Part shown: positions 43,054-51,194 of the stretch, piece after piece
How positions within the stretch are numbered: the stretch's first letter is position 1
Layout of the letters: each line of letters opens with the position of its first letter
Source: Flavobacterium fluvii
GTDB lineage: Bacteria; Bacteroidota; Bacteroidia; Flavobacteriales; Flavobacteriaceae
DNA length: 55,843 nt
NCBI RefSeq assembly: GCF_900129545.1
Contig: NZ_FQWB01000010.1
Coordinates: 1 to 55,843 of the forward strand
Direction: 5' to 3'
Made by a program: the position numbers and the translations under genes
Notes under the pieces: model-generated
Told to the model about the DNA's origin: nothing
Seen by the model: only the letters and a program-made list of their open reading frames with translations
Databases searched by the model: none

Positions 43054-44637
43054 ATGGTACAAAACGGAGATGACGATTTAGTAGAATACGGCATAAACAG
43101 GGTCATTATCACGATAACCTGTATAATGTGTGCTTTACTGGAAATCGTGGATACCACGATTGTAAACGTAGCCCTAAATAATATGAGAGGTAGCCTAGGT
43201 GCTACCCTAACCGATGTCGCTTGGGTGATTACAGCGTATGCAATTGCAAACGTAATTGTAATCCCAATGACAAGTTGGTTGTCGCAACAATTTGGTCGCC
43301 GTAATTACTTTGCGACCTCGATTGTCGTTTTTACGGTAGCTTCGTTTTTATGCGGAAATGCCACCAATATTTGGGAACTTGTTGCCTTTCGGTTCATACA
43401 GGGTTTGGGAGGTGGAGCCTTATTGGTAACCGCGCAAACCATTATCACCGAGAGTTATCCCATGGCCAAAAGAGGAATGGCACAAGCGATTTACGGAATG
43501 GGAGTTATTGTTGGGCCAACGTTGGGACCGCCTTTGGGTGGTTATATTGTTGACCATTTTTCATGGCCTTTCATTTTTTACATCAACATTCCGATAGGTA
43601 TTATCGCCACTTTACTAACCATTGGTTATGTAAAAAGTCCAAAATATGGGGACAAACTAAAAGCAAACCAGGTCGATTGGTGGGGAATTGTACTCTTGAC
43701 CACTTTCATCGGTTCACTGCAATTTGTATTGGAACACGGCCAACAGGACGATTGGTTCAATGACAACATGATCGTGACCTTAAGCGTAGTTTCCTTCTTT
43801 GGTTTAATCCTGTTTATATGGCGTGAGCTCGTTTATAAACATCCAATCGTAAATTTGAAAGTCTTGAAAGACACCAATCTTCGAATCGGAACCGTTATGT
43901 CATTCATTATGGGATTCGGACTGTTTGGATCGACCTTCATCATTCCGATATACACCCAGTCCGTATTGGGATGGACGGCAACTGATGCGGGATTGTTGCT
44001 GATTCCAAGTTCCATAACAACGGGTATCATGATGCCATTTATTGGTAAAATGATTCAGCGTGGCGTTCCCCAAGTCTATATGGCAGCGGGAGGATTCCTT
44101 GTGTTCTTCATTTTTACCTTTTTGATGCACGGAATAATGACACCGGACACGGGCGTTGAGCACATGTTTTGGCCGTTAATCCTTAGAGGTGTTGGTTTGG
44201 GCTTATTGTTTGTGCCAATTACCACTTTATCATTGTCCACCCTAAAAGGGAAACATATTGGTGAAGGGGCAGCTTTTACGGGAATGATGCGACAATTGGG
44301 AGGTTCTTTCGGTATTGCCATCATTACCACTTACCTCACCAGGCTCAATCAGGAACACCGCGTGAATTTGATATCCTATCTTGACCAAAGTTCTTATAAA
44401 GTACAACAAACCGTGCATCAACTGCAGATGGGCTTTATGGCTAAAGGATACAGTTACAATGAAGCCTTGTCCAAAGCCTATAAAATAATAGAATCAAAAG
44501 TGATGCTGCAAAGTTCCGTATTGTCCTATATGGACATTTTCATGTATCTCGGAATCTTGTTCCTGCTGTGCATTCCTTTTATTCTGATGGTCAAAAAAGG
44601 AAAAAACAAAATTGATCCTGCTGATGCCATGCATTAG
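43054..44637 (+). CDS. DHA2 family MFS multidrug transporter (EmrB/QacA type)
   Basis: 527 aa, about fourteen membrane helices. Motif A-like LSQQFGRRNYF, motif LEIVDTTIVNVALNNMRGSLG in helix 1, GGGALLVTAQTIITESYP, motif C GMGVIVGPTLGPPLGGYIVD, and a long hydrophilic end. Proton-driven drug export through the HlyD-TolC conduit encoded just upstream. The gene ends the operon; a strong terminator follows. Confidence 0.94.
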   Translation: MVQNGDDDLVEYGINRVIITITCIMCALLEIVDTTIVNVALNNMRGSLGATLTDVAWVITAYAIANVIVIPMTSWLSQQFGRRNYFATSIVVFTVASFLCGNATNIWELVAFRFIQGLGGGALLVTAQTIITESYPMAKRGMAQAIYGMGVIVGPTLGPPLGGYIVDHFSWPFIFYINIPIGIIATLLTIGYVKSPKYGDKLKANQVDWWGIVLLTTFIGSLQFVLEHGQQDDWFNDNMIVTLSVVSFFGLILFIWRELVYKHPIVNLKVLKDTNLRIGTVMSFIMGFGLFGSTFIIPIYTQSVLGWTATDAGLLLIPSSITTGIMMPFIGKMIQRGVPQVYMAAGGFLVFFIFTFLMHGIMTPDTGVEHMFWPLILRGVGLGLLFVPITTLSLSTLKGKHIGEGAAFTGMMRQLGGSFGIAIITTYLTRLNQEHRVNLISYLDQSSYKVQQTVHQLQMGFMAKGYSYNEALSKAYKIIESKVMLQSSVLSYMDIFMYLGILFLLCIPFILMVKKGKNKIDPADAMH

Positions 44638-44658
44638 AAAATTGTAATTTGTAATGAG

Positions 44659-44691
44659 AAAAATGCCGAGAATTGTACCCTCGGCATTTTT
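44659..44691 (+). terminator. Terminator of the efflux operon
   Basis: Perfect 12-bp stem AAAAATGCCGAG / CTCGGCATTTTT with a 9-nt loop and T-run. Confidence 0.88.
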
Positions 44692-44757
44692 TATTTTACC
44701 CAGTCCTAAATACAACTCTCACAACTAATAAATAACCAATAACTCACAATTTATGAG

Positions 44758-44765
44758 TAACTTTG
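44758..44765 (+). promoter_or_regulatory. Possible -7 element, long leader before the M48 lipoprotein gene
   Basis: TAACTTTG fits TAnnTTTG but implies a leader of about 130 nt. That leader (44772-44900) has higher GC content than usual intergenic DNA. I recognise no riboswitch in it. Confidence 0.3.
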
Positions 44766-44900
44766 TTAGAGCCGTTTTAGTTGACCATCAGAATGGTTAT
44801 CCCCGCCTAGATCAATATTTACCACATTGACGGGCAATTGGATTGTTTAGAACCCCAAGAAGAATAAAAATTTTGTAGAAACATTTAAAAACGCAACATT

Positions 44901-45713
44901 ATGAAGAAATTTTTATTAATCGGAGCAGGAGTTATAGCCTTGTTGCATTCTTGCGCCTCCAATCCTATCACAGGAAAGAAAGAACTTAATTTTGTATCCA
45001 ACAGTGAATTATTTCCAACTTCATTCCAACAATACGGTACTTTTCTGAAAGAAAACAAAGTTATTTCAGGAACGCCGGAGGCCAAAAAAGTAGAAGAAGT
45101 AGGATTAAAGATCAAAGCCGCTGCCGAAAAATATGCTGCCTATCTCGGAAAACCCGAATATTTAAAAGGTTACCAATGGGAATATAAATTAGTTGATAAC
45201 AAAGATGTAAACGCTTGGTGTATGCCGGGAGGGAAAATCGTTGTTTACTCCGGAATTTTACCTGTAACCAAAGACGATAACGGTTTGGCGACAGTTTTGG
45301 GACATGAGGTTTCTCACGCTTTGGCAAATCATGGGGCACAGAGAATGAGTGCCTCCCAATTACAGGGAATAGGTGCTGCGGGATTAGCTGTCGCCACAGG
45401 AGGACAAAGTGCCGAGAATCAGCAAATGTGGCAACAAGTATACGGTATAGGCTCTCAAGTTGGAGGAATGCTCCCATTTAGCCGAAGCCATGAAAGCGAA
45501 GCCGACAAAATAGGACTTATTTTAATGGCCATTGCGGGTTATAATCCGGAGGAGTCTATTGTTTTCTGGCAAAGAATGTCCGCACAATCCGGAGGTGGAG
45601 CTCCCTCCGAATTCTTAAGCACCCACCCATCCGATGCCACGAGAATTGCAAACCTAAAAATATTAATTCCGGAAGCAAAAGCAATAGCGGCCAAAGTCAA
45701 TGCAGTCAAATAA
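44901..45713 (+). CDS. M48 family metalloprotease, lipoprotein (LoiP/YcaL-like)
   Basis: 270 aa. Lipoprotein signal MKKFLLIGAGVIALLHSC with lipobox LHSC. SNPITGKKELNFVSNSEL is the conserved start of mature LoiP-like proteases. The zinc site HEVSH is in ATVLGHEVSHALANHGAQRM, with the Glu ligand in SRSHESEADKIGLILMA. FLSTHPSDATRIANL is the C-terminal motif. Likely a periplasmic outer membrane quality-control protease. Confidence 0.92.
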   Translation: MKKFLLIGAGVIALLHSCASNPITGKKELNFVSNSELFPTSFQQYGTFLKENKVISGTPEAKKVEEVGLKIKAAAEKYAAYLGKPEYLKGYQWEYKLVDNKDVNAWCMPGGKIVVYSGILPVTKDDNGLATVLGHEVSHALANHGAQRMSASQLQGIGAAGLAVATGGQSAENQQMWQQVYGIGSQVGGMLPFSRSHESEADKIGLILMAIAGYNPEESIVFWQRMSAQSGGGAPSEFLSTHPSDATRIANLKILIPEAKAIAAKVNAVK

Positions 45714-45787
45714 TCAATAGGCGGGTTGCAGAAAGCAGATGGCAGAAGCAGTCTGCAGATTTCAGATAACAAAACTAAGACAAGTTT

Positions 45788-45833
45788 AAAAGCTCCGAAT
45801 TTCACTATTCAAAGTGAGATTCGGAGCTTTTTT
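45788..45833. terminator. Bidirectional terminator between the M48 lipoprotein gene and yaaA
   Basis: 19-bp stem with one G-T position (AAAAGCTCCGAATTTCACT at 45788-45806 facing 45813-45831), 6-nt loop and T-runs on both strands. Confidence 0.88.
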
Positions 45834-45867
45834 ATGCTTTCTACTCTAATTATCTGCCAACTGAAAT

Positions 45868-46626
45868 CTATCTCGTAAAAACCAAGTTATTCCCTTTCGA
45901 CAAATTAGCATCAAACTGGTAGCCTTCATAGTTAAAGCCTTTCAAATCTTCGATGGTTTGTGCATTCGTGTCAATGATGTAACGCACCATCATGCCTCTC
46001 GCCTTCTTGGCAAAAAAACTGATGATTTTTAGTTTTCCATCTTTGTAATCCTTGAATTCCGGCGTGATTACGGGAACTTTCAAGGCTTTTACATCCACTG
46101 CCGAGAAATATTCATTGCTGGCCAAATTGACGAACAATTCCCCTTTGTGAAGTTCCTTGTTCAAAGCTTTGGCAATAATGGGCTTCCAAAATTCGTACAA
46201 GTTTTTGCTTTCGCCAATGGGCAATTTGGTTCCCATTTCCAAACGATACGCCTGAATTAAATCCAAAGGTTTCAAGAGCCCGTACAAACCCGACAATATT
46301 CGCAAACGGTCTTGCAAATCGTCCAGTTTTTCTATTGGAATTGAATAGGCATCCAAACCCGTGTAAACATCGCCATCGAAAGTAAAAACGGCTGGACGTG
46401 CATTTTCTTTGGTGAAAGGCGTTTTCCAATCTTGGTTGCGTTGCCAATTCAAATCAGCCAGTTTATCCGAAATATCCATTAATTCCGAAAGATTTTTGGG
46501 AGATTTTTGCTTCAACACTTTGTGAACTTGGCGAGATTCTTTCAGGAACTTCCCTTCCGAATATTTGGCGATGGGCAATGCTTTCTCGAAGTTTAGCGAT
46601 TTGGCTGGCGATATGACAATTTTCAT
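45868..46626 (-). CDS. yaaA: Peroxide stress protein YaaA (UPF0246)
   Basis: 252 aa. Family motifs are MKIVISPAKSLNFEK at the N-terminus, FDGDVYTGLDA, RILSGLYGLLKPLDLIQAYRLEMGTKL and, near the C-terminus, FFAKKARGMMVRYII. In E. coli YaaA lowers free iron during peroxide stress and binds DNA with a helix-hairpin-helix-like region. Standard length. Single gene, flanked by a bidirectional terminator. Confidence 0.93.
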   Translation of the reverse strand: MKIVISPAKSLNFEKALPIAKYSEGKFLKESRQVHKVLKQKSPKNLSELMDISDKLADLNWQRNQDWKTPFTKENARPAVFTFDGDVYTGLDAYSIPIEKLDDLQDRLRILSGLYGLLKPLDLIQAYRLEMGTKLPIGESKNLYEFWKPIIAKALNKELHKGELFVNLASNEYFSAVDVKALKVPVITPEFKDYKDGKLKIISFFAKKARGMMVRYIIDTNAQTIEDLKGFNYEGYQFDANLSKGNNLVFTR

Positions 46627-46700
46627 TTTTTTAATTTGTTTTAAAACGATTTCAAAAGTACAAATTGAAAATCCGAAAACGAAAATTGGCGGATATTTTT

Positions 46701-46850
46701 TTCATCCACGGATTCAAACGGATAAAAAGGATTCACACAGATTGAAAATCCGTTTTTATCCGCCAAAATCCGCATTTGTCATCTCGAGCAAAGACGAGAG
46801 GCGCGTGCCATTTTTATTGTTTTTTTTACCACAAATTTCACAAATAGGCA
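46701..46850. repeat. Cluster of dispersed intergenic repeats upstream of the ABC ATPase gene
   Basis: TTGGCGGATA and its complement TATCCGCCAA enclose a nested imperfect stem (CGGATAAAAAGGATT facing AATCCGTTTTTATCCG). A block TCTCGAGCAAAGACGAGAGG and a CCACAAATTTCACAAAT half-site follow. AATCCGTTTTTATCCG recurs at 51149-51164. These are non-coding repeats; the 281-base gap 46627-46907 holds nothing else I can name. Confidence 0.7.
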
Positions 46851-46907
46851 CAAATTATTTTTTAGTTTTACAAAAGATAATACCAGCCTTCATACATACT
46901 TTTTACA

Positions 46908-48164
46908 ATGAACAACAATCCCCATTGGAATATCATTTTATCCGATTTTGTCAATAAAAATCAATTCATCAAAACGGTACTTTCCGGAAACAGCATTGGC
47001 GAATTGGCCGTGTACAATAACTTGAAAGGCATTCTTTTTTCGGATAGCACCATCCAACAATTCATCGAAAAAGAAGAGCAATACGACATTTGCGAAGCCG
47101 CTCCCAAAGAATTGAACAGAAAATTACGCACGTTCTCGGCGGGCGAACAAAAAAAGGAATTCCTGAAATATTGCCTGAACCAAAATCCAGATTACATCAT
47201 TTTGGACAATCCTTTCGACCATTTGGATCAAGCTTCAAGAAAAACATTGATCAATACTTTGAAAGAATTATCAAAATCGTTGGGCTTCATACAATTGGTC
47301 AACCGCACGGAAGATTTGCTTTCTTTCATTGAAAACAAGGCGCAGATAACCGACGATTCTTTTGTCGTGAAACCCGTCGACACTCCAACAAGCAAAGTTC
47401 GAAAAATGAAAACCACGTTCATTCCAAAACCTTTGCATTCGTATGAGAACAAAGATTCCATCCTTGTCAAAATGGACAGCGTTTCGGTAAGTTACAACGA
47501 AAAACCCATTATAGACTCCATTTTTTGGACGATTAAACAAGGTGAATTTTGGCAACTTGTTGGCCCCAACGGTTCAGGAAAAAGCACCATTTTATCAATG
47601 ATTACGGGAGAAAACCCAAAAGGTTTTGGACAGGAATTATTTCTTTTTGGAAGAAAAAAAGGAAGCGGCGAAAGCGTTTGGGACATCAAGAAAAACATCG
47701 GGATTTTCTCGACTTCGATGACGCACTTATTCAAAAGAAACCAGACTTTGGAGCAAATGGTGCTCTCGGGATTTTTCGATTCCATTGGATTGTATATCCA
47801 ACCGACCATTTTACAACAACAAATCGCGGCACAATGGCTGGAAGTCATTGCGATGGGTCATTTAAAAAACAAGTCGTTCCAAAACCTGTCTTTGGGTCAA
47901 CAAAGAGTCATTTTGATTGTTCGTGCCGTTTTGAAACATCCGCCTTTAATCATTTTGGACGAACCTCTCGAAGGTCTCGACGACCACAATTCCGCCATGG
48001 TCATCGACCTCATCAATATCTTGATTCAAGAAACCAACATGACAATTATTTATGTTTCGCATCGAGTAGAACCTGCGCTGAAACCCACTTCTATTTTTGA
48101 ATTAATTCCAAAGAAAACGGGGTCTATTGGCAAAATAAACCACGTGACAAATCCCGTTCAATAA
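46908..48164 (+). CDS. Two-domain ABC ATPase (ModF-like) with degenerate first half
   Basis: 418 aa, no membrane segment. The first ABC half has lost the P-loop: SGNSIGELAVYN stands where Walker A should be. It keeps a signature FSAGE (76-80) and Walker B IILD (97-100), but the catalytic Glu is Asn101 (DNPFDHLD). The second half is intact: GPNGSGKST (219-227), signature LSLGQQ (327-332), Walker B LIILDE (347-352), and a His switch YVSHR. Layout resembles ModF/YlmA-type soluble proteins. Function unknown; only one composite ATP site should be hydrolytic. Confidence 0.82.
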   Translation: MNNNPHWNIILSDFVNKNQFIKTVLSGNSIGELAVYNNLKGILFSDSTIQQFIEKEEQYDICEAAPKELNRKLRTFSAGEQKKEFLKYCLNQNPDYIILDNPFDHLDQASRKTLINTLKELSKSLGFIQLVNRTEDLLSFIENKAQITDDSFVVKPVDTPTSKVRKMKTTFIPKPLHSYENKDSILVKMDSVSVSYNEKPIIDSIFWTIKQGEFWQLVGPNGSGKSTILSMITGENPKGFGQELFLFGRKKGSGESVWDIKKNIGIFSTSMTHLFKRNQTLEQMVLSGFFDSIGLYIQPTILQQQIAAQWLEVIAMGHLKNKSFQNLSLGQQRVILIVRAVLKHPPLIILDEPLEGLDDHNSAMVIDLINILIQETNMTIIYVSHRVEPALKPTSIFELIPKKTGSIGKINHVTNPVQ

Positions 48165-48187
48165 ATCGAATTTCTTAATTTTGAAAC

Positions 48188-49000
48188 ATGAAGACAACAC
48201 CCCTGCCAGAAGCCAAAGGATACAATAATTACGGCGCACACTTGCGTGAAAAATACAACGGACAACGGGTTTATAAAGTCATTGTGGACGGTGGATTTTC
48301 TTGTCCCAACCGCGACGGAAGCAAGGGCTACGGTGGTTGCACCTATTGCAATGTCGATTCGTTCACGCCCGAACTTTCCAGGAAATCGCCAACCATTTCA
48401 ACGCAATTAAAAGATGGAATGGAACGCGCCAAAAACCAGTACAAAGCCGATAAATTCATTGTCTATTTCCAGCCGAATTCCAATACCTATGCGCCTGTTT
48501 CTCTTTTGAAAACGATGTACGACGAGGCTTTGTCCATCAATACCGAGGATGTCGTGGGCTTTTCCGTGGGCACGAGACCTGATTGCATCGATGCCGAAAA
48601 AGTGGCCTTGCTGGAAAGTTATTGCGACCGATTCGACGTGGATTTGGAAATGGGAATGGAATCGATTTATGACGAAACCTTGGAGCAAATCAACCGAGGT
48701 TGCAGCCACGCCGAATTTGTTGCCGCAGTGGAATTGTTGAAAGACAGCAAAATTGATTTGTGCGTGCACACCATTTTTGGCTTCCCTTGGGAAACCCGCG
48801 AAATGATGTTGAATTACATTCACGAAATAAACCGTTTTCCGCAAATTAAATTCGTAAAATTCCACCATTTACACATCGTCGAAGGCTCGATTATGGGCGT
48901 CAAATACAAGAGAGAACCTTTCAAGCTCTTCAGTTTGGAAGAATACACCGATTTGCTTTGCGAATTGATTCCGCTCTTGCGTCCCGATATAGTCATCTAG
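48188..49000 (+). CDS. TIGR01212-type radical SAM protein (YhcC-like), cut by an in-frame TAG
   Basis: 270 aa to the stop. The N-terminal half is a normal radical SAM enzyme: GGFSCPNRDGSKGYGGCTYCN holds the [4Fe-4S] cysteines (39, 51, 54). SVGTRPDCIDAEK, LEMGMESIYDETLEQINRG and HTIFGFPWETREMM are family motifs. The frame stops with TAG at 48998-49000 after LLRPDIVI, but the same frame continues intact for 45 codons to TAA at 49138. The family normally includes that tail, so the product is a C-terminal truncation unless the TAG is read through or is an error. Confidence 0.88.
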   Translation: MKTTPLPEAKGYNNYGAHLREKYNGQRVYKVIVDGGFSCPNRDGSKGYGGCTYCNVDSFTPELSRKSPTISTQLKDGMERAKNQYKADKFIVYFQPNSNTYAPVSLLKTMYDEALSINTEDVVGFSVGTRPDCIDAEKVALLESYCDRFDVDLEMGMESIYDETLEQINRGCSHAEFVAAVELLKDSKIDLCVHTIFGFPWETREMMLNYIHEINRFPQIKFVKFHHLHIVEGSIMGVKYKREPFKLFSLEEYTDLLCELIPLLRPDIVI

Positions 49001-49138
49001 CGCTTGTTTGGAATTTCCGATTGGGATTTGCTGATTGCCCCCAATTGGGGCTTGAAAAAAACCCAGATTCAAACCTATATCGAGAACGAAATTGAACGCA
49101 GGGAAATTGTGCAGGGTTCACTTTATATCGCCAAATAA
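49001..49138 (+). pseudogene. In-frame C-terminal remainder of the radical SAM gene
   Basis: Continues in phase after the TAG, beginning RLFGISDWDLLIAPNWGLKK and ending GSLYIAK before TAA. LLIAPNWGLKK matches the expected last motif of the family. No start codon or promoter of its own is evident. A CAG (Gln) codon would become TAG by one transition. Confidence 0.75.
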
Positions 49139-49212
49139 CAATCCAGAAATCCCTTGCCAACACGATAGTTTCACACGTGACAATAACTTCACAATCAAAA
49201 AAAACTATTTTT

Positions 49213-49749
49213 ATGAATAGAAAATTATTTATATACATAGCCACGAGTTTAGACGGTTACATTGCCAAACCCAATAACAACCTCGATTTTCTTTCCATTG
49301 TAGAACAAAAAGGAGAAGACTACGGATATGCAGACTTTATAAAAACAATAGATACCATAATTCTTGGACGCAAAACTTACGACAAGGTAAGTACAATGGC
49401 TTTTGATTCTCCGTATGGAAAAAAAGACACCTATATTATTACCCGGACACCAAGACCTGATATTGGTTCAATAAAATTCTATACCGATGATTTCATTGAA
49501 TTGGTTACCAAACTTAAATCCGAAGAAGGCAAAAAGAACATATATTGTGATGGCGGTTCAGAAATTATAAATGAACTTTTGAAACATGACCTAATTGACG
49601 AATTTATCATTTCAATTATTCCTGTTTTTGTAGGGAACGGTACAAAACTTTTCAAAGACGGAAGACCAGAACAAAGATTAAAACTTATTTCCACCAAACA
49701 ATTTGAAAAAGGATTAGTTCAACTCCACTACCAACGTATTGATAAATAA
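49213..49749 (+). CDS. Dihydrofolate reductase / RibD C-terminal domain family protein
   Basis: 178 aa. RKLFIYIATSLDGYIAKPNNNLDFL is the usual start of the YyaP/YwjB group. IDTIILGRKTYDKV, YIITRTPRP and IYCDGGSEIINELLKHDLIDEFIISIIPVFVGNG cover the NADPH-binding and active regions. The substrate is unknown; the group is usually not the essential folate enzyme. The frame opens at a GTG (49177), but the ATG at 49213 fits the family start. Confidence 0.88.
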   Translation: MNRKLFIYIATSLDGYIAKPNNNLDFLSIVEQKGEDYGYADFIKTIDTIILGRKTYDKVSTMAFDSPYGKKDTYIITRTPRPDIGSIKFYTDDFIELVTKLKSEEGKKNIYCDGGSEIINELLKHDLIDEFIISIIPVFVGNGTKLFKDGRPEQRLKLISTKQFEKGLVQLHYQRIDK

Positions 49750-49817
49750 ATAGATAAACACTATTTAAAACATACTTTACGTTATTAACTTTACTCAATA
49801 AATTAAAAACTAAAGTT

Positions 49818-50282
49818 ATGGCAAAATCACATATTTATCCAGGAGCCAACTCGCTTAATGCTTACATCAACATTAAAGGCTGTAGCGAGGCAATTGAATT
49901 TTACAAAAAAGCATTTGGGGCAATCGAAAAACTTCGTTTGCTAATGCCCGATGGTAAAATAGCCCACGCAGAACTAGACATCGAAGGTTCACTAATAATG
50001 ATGGCAGAAGAAAACCCGGATTGGGGAACCAAAAGTCCTGAAACATTAGGCGGAAATCCACTAACAATTGGTTTATACGTACCCAATGTGGACAAATCAT
50101 TTCAAAGAGCAATCGACGCAGGAGCAAAAGAATATATGCCTCTAAAAGACGAATTTTACGGCGACAGAGTTGGACAAGTCATTGATCCCTTTGGTTATAG
50201 ATGGATGATTGCAACACACAAAGAAGATGTCCCGCAGGAAGAGATGCAAACCCGAATGGACAAAATGTTTGCTGGAGAATAA
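49818..50282 (+). CDS. VOC family (PhnB/glyoxalase-like) protein
   Basis: 154 aa. YPGANSLNAYINIKGCSEAIEFYKKAFGA and GKIAHAELDIEGSLIMMAEE form the first beta-alpha-beta-beta-beta unit. LTIGLYVPNVDKSFQRAIDAGAK and DRVGQVIDPFGYRWMIATHKED form the second. Typical of PhnB/YdcE-like metal-binding dioxygenase-fold proteins without known substrate. Confidence 0.88.
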   Translation: MAKSHIYPGANSLNAYINIKGCSEAIEFYKKAFGAIEKLRLLMPDGKIAHAELDIEGSLIMMAEENPDWGTKSPETLGGNPLTIGLYVPNVDKSFQRAIDAGAKEYMPLKDEFYGDRVGQVIDPFGYRWMIATHKEDVPQEEMQTRMDKMFAGE

Positions 50283-50310
50283 TACCAAAACAAATTAAAA
50301 ATCAAAAGCC

Positions 50311-50349
50311 AACAAAAGTTTCTAAATTTAGAAACTTTTGTTACCTTTG
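50311..50349 (+). promoter_or_regulatory. 32-bp perfect palindrome and -7 box of the HigBA-like operon
   Basis: Bases 50311-50342 form a perfect palindrome with arms AACAAAAGTTTCTAAA and their complement. It directly abuts the -7 box TACCTTTG (50342-50349). A good candidate operator for the HTH antitoxin. It also lies inside the longest open frame of the toxin, so translation must start later. Confidence 0.75.
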
Positions 50350-50364
50350 TATAAAATTATACGT

Positions 50365-50706
50365 TTGAAATATTTCGAAACCCAATTTTTAGAAGAAGCC
50401 GAAAAATTTATAGCAAAACTCGACAGGAAAACCATTTCCAAGGTTTTCTATAATATTGATATTGCCGAACAAACCAACGACCCCAAATTATTCAAAAAAT
50501 TACAAAATGATATTTGGGAATTTAGAACAAAATTTGGCGGACTTCAAATTAGACTGTTGGCATTTTGGGACAAAACAGACGATAAAAACACATTAGTTTT
50601 TGCAACTCACGGATTCGTAAAAAAAGTAGACAAAGTTCCTTCAAACGAGATAGAAAGAGCAAGCAAAATAAGAGCTAAATATTTTGAAAACAAACCTAAA
50701 AAATGA
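50365..50706 (+). CDS. RelE/HigB-like toxin (phage Gp49 family)
   Basis: About 113 aa. EKFIAKLDRKTISKVFYNIDIAEQ, FKKLQNDIWEFRTKFGGLQIRLLAFWDK and LVFATHGFVKKVDKVPSNEIERASK are the Gp49/HigB pattern of ribosome-dependent mRNases. The frame is open from 50338, which overlaps the promoter. I chose the TTG at 50365 (M-KYFETQF), although TTG at 50347 is also possible. No ATG is available. The antitoxin gene follows 4 bases later, giving toxin-first order as in HigBA. Confidence 0.85.
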   Translation: MKYFETQFLEEAEKFIAKLDRKTISKVFYNIDIAEQTNDPKLFKKLQNDIWEFRTKFGGLQIRLLAFWDKTDDKNTLVFATHGFVKKVDKVPSNEIERASKIRAKYFENKPKK

Positions 50707-50710
50707 TGCT

Positions 50711-51037
50711 ATGGCAACTACAGAAATAAAATCAACTTCACTTTCAGAAATGAAAGACAAATATATCGGAACCATTGGAACTGAAGAAAGAGAAAAATAT
50801 GAATATGAACTTCGTATGGATGTTTTGGGTCGAATGATTAAAAAAGCCAGACAAGAGCGAAATCTAACTCAAGAGCAATTAGGCGAACTTGTAGGCGTAA
50901 AAAAAGCACAAATTTCCAAACTAGAAAGCAGTACCAATAGTGCAACAATTGACACTATCTTAAAAGTTTTTAAAGCATTAAAAGCTGATATAAATTTTAA
51001 CGTAACAATCGAAAAACAGAATTTACAATTAACATAA
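50711..51037 (+). CDS. HigA-like XRE family antitoxin
   Basis: 108 aa. An N-terminal region of about 45 aa precedes the XRE helix-turn-helix MIKKARQERNLTQEQLGELVGVKKAQISKLESSTNSATIDTILKVFKAL. The C-terminus is short (NFNVTIEKQNLQLT). The frame extends upstream into the toxin gene, but the ATG at 50711 is the first good start. It presumably binds the 32-bp palindrome upstream. Confidence 0.87.
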   Translation: MATTEIKSTSLSEMKDKYIGTIGTEEREKYEYELRMDVLGRMIKKARQERNLTQEQLGELVGVKKAQISKLESSTNSATIDTILKVFKALKADINFNVTIEKQNLQLT

Positions 51038-51070
51038 AAAACTATATTAACTTTTCTTTCCATAAAAATA

Positions 51071-51104
51071 CCCCCAAATAGTGTCTAACTTTTTGGGGGC
51101 AGTC
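51071..51104. repeat. Inverted repeat after higA, possible IS-end remnant
   Basis: CCCCCAAA (51071-51078) and TTTGGGGG (51092-51099) form an 8-bp stem. The enclosed TGTCTAACTTTTTGGGGGCA resembles the terminal repeat of some IS3-like elements as I remember them. No transposase is nearby. It could equally be a weak terminator for the toxin-antitoxin operon. Confidence 0.4.
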
Positions 51105-51194
51105 TATTCCGATAGGGCTTTTCCTTTCTATCATAAACAAATAAAAAAATCCGTTTTTATCCGTCAAAATCAGTGTCATTAGCGTACCAATTCT

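Noticed and set aside
44753..44830. 25-codon ORF in the gap before the M48 lipoprotein gene
   Set aside because: It contains the only plausible -7 box of that gene and has no recognisable similarity; it may be a decayed gene fragment or chance.
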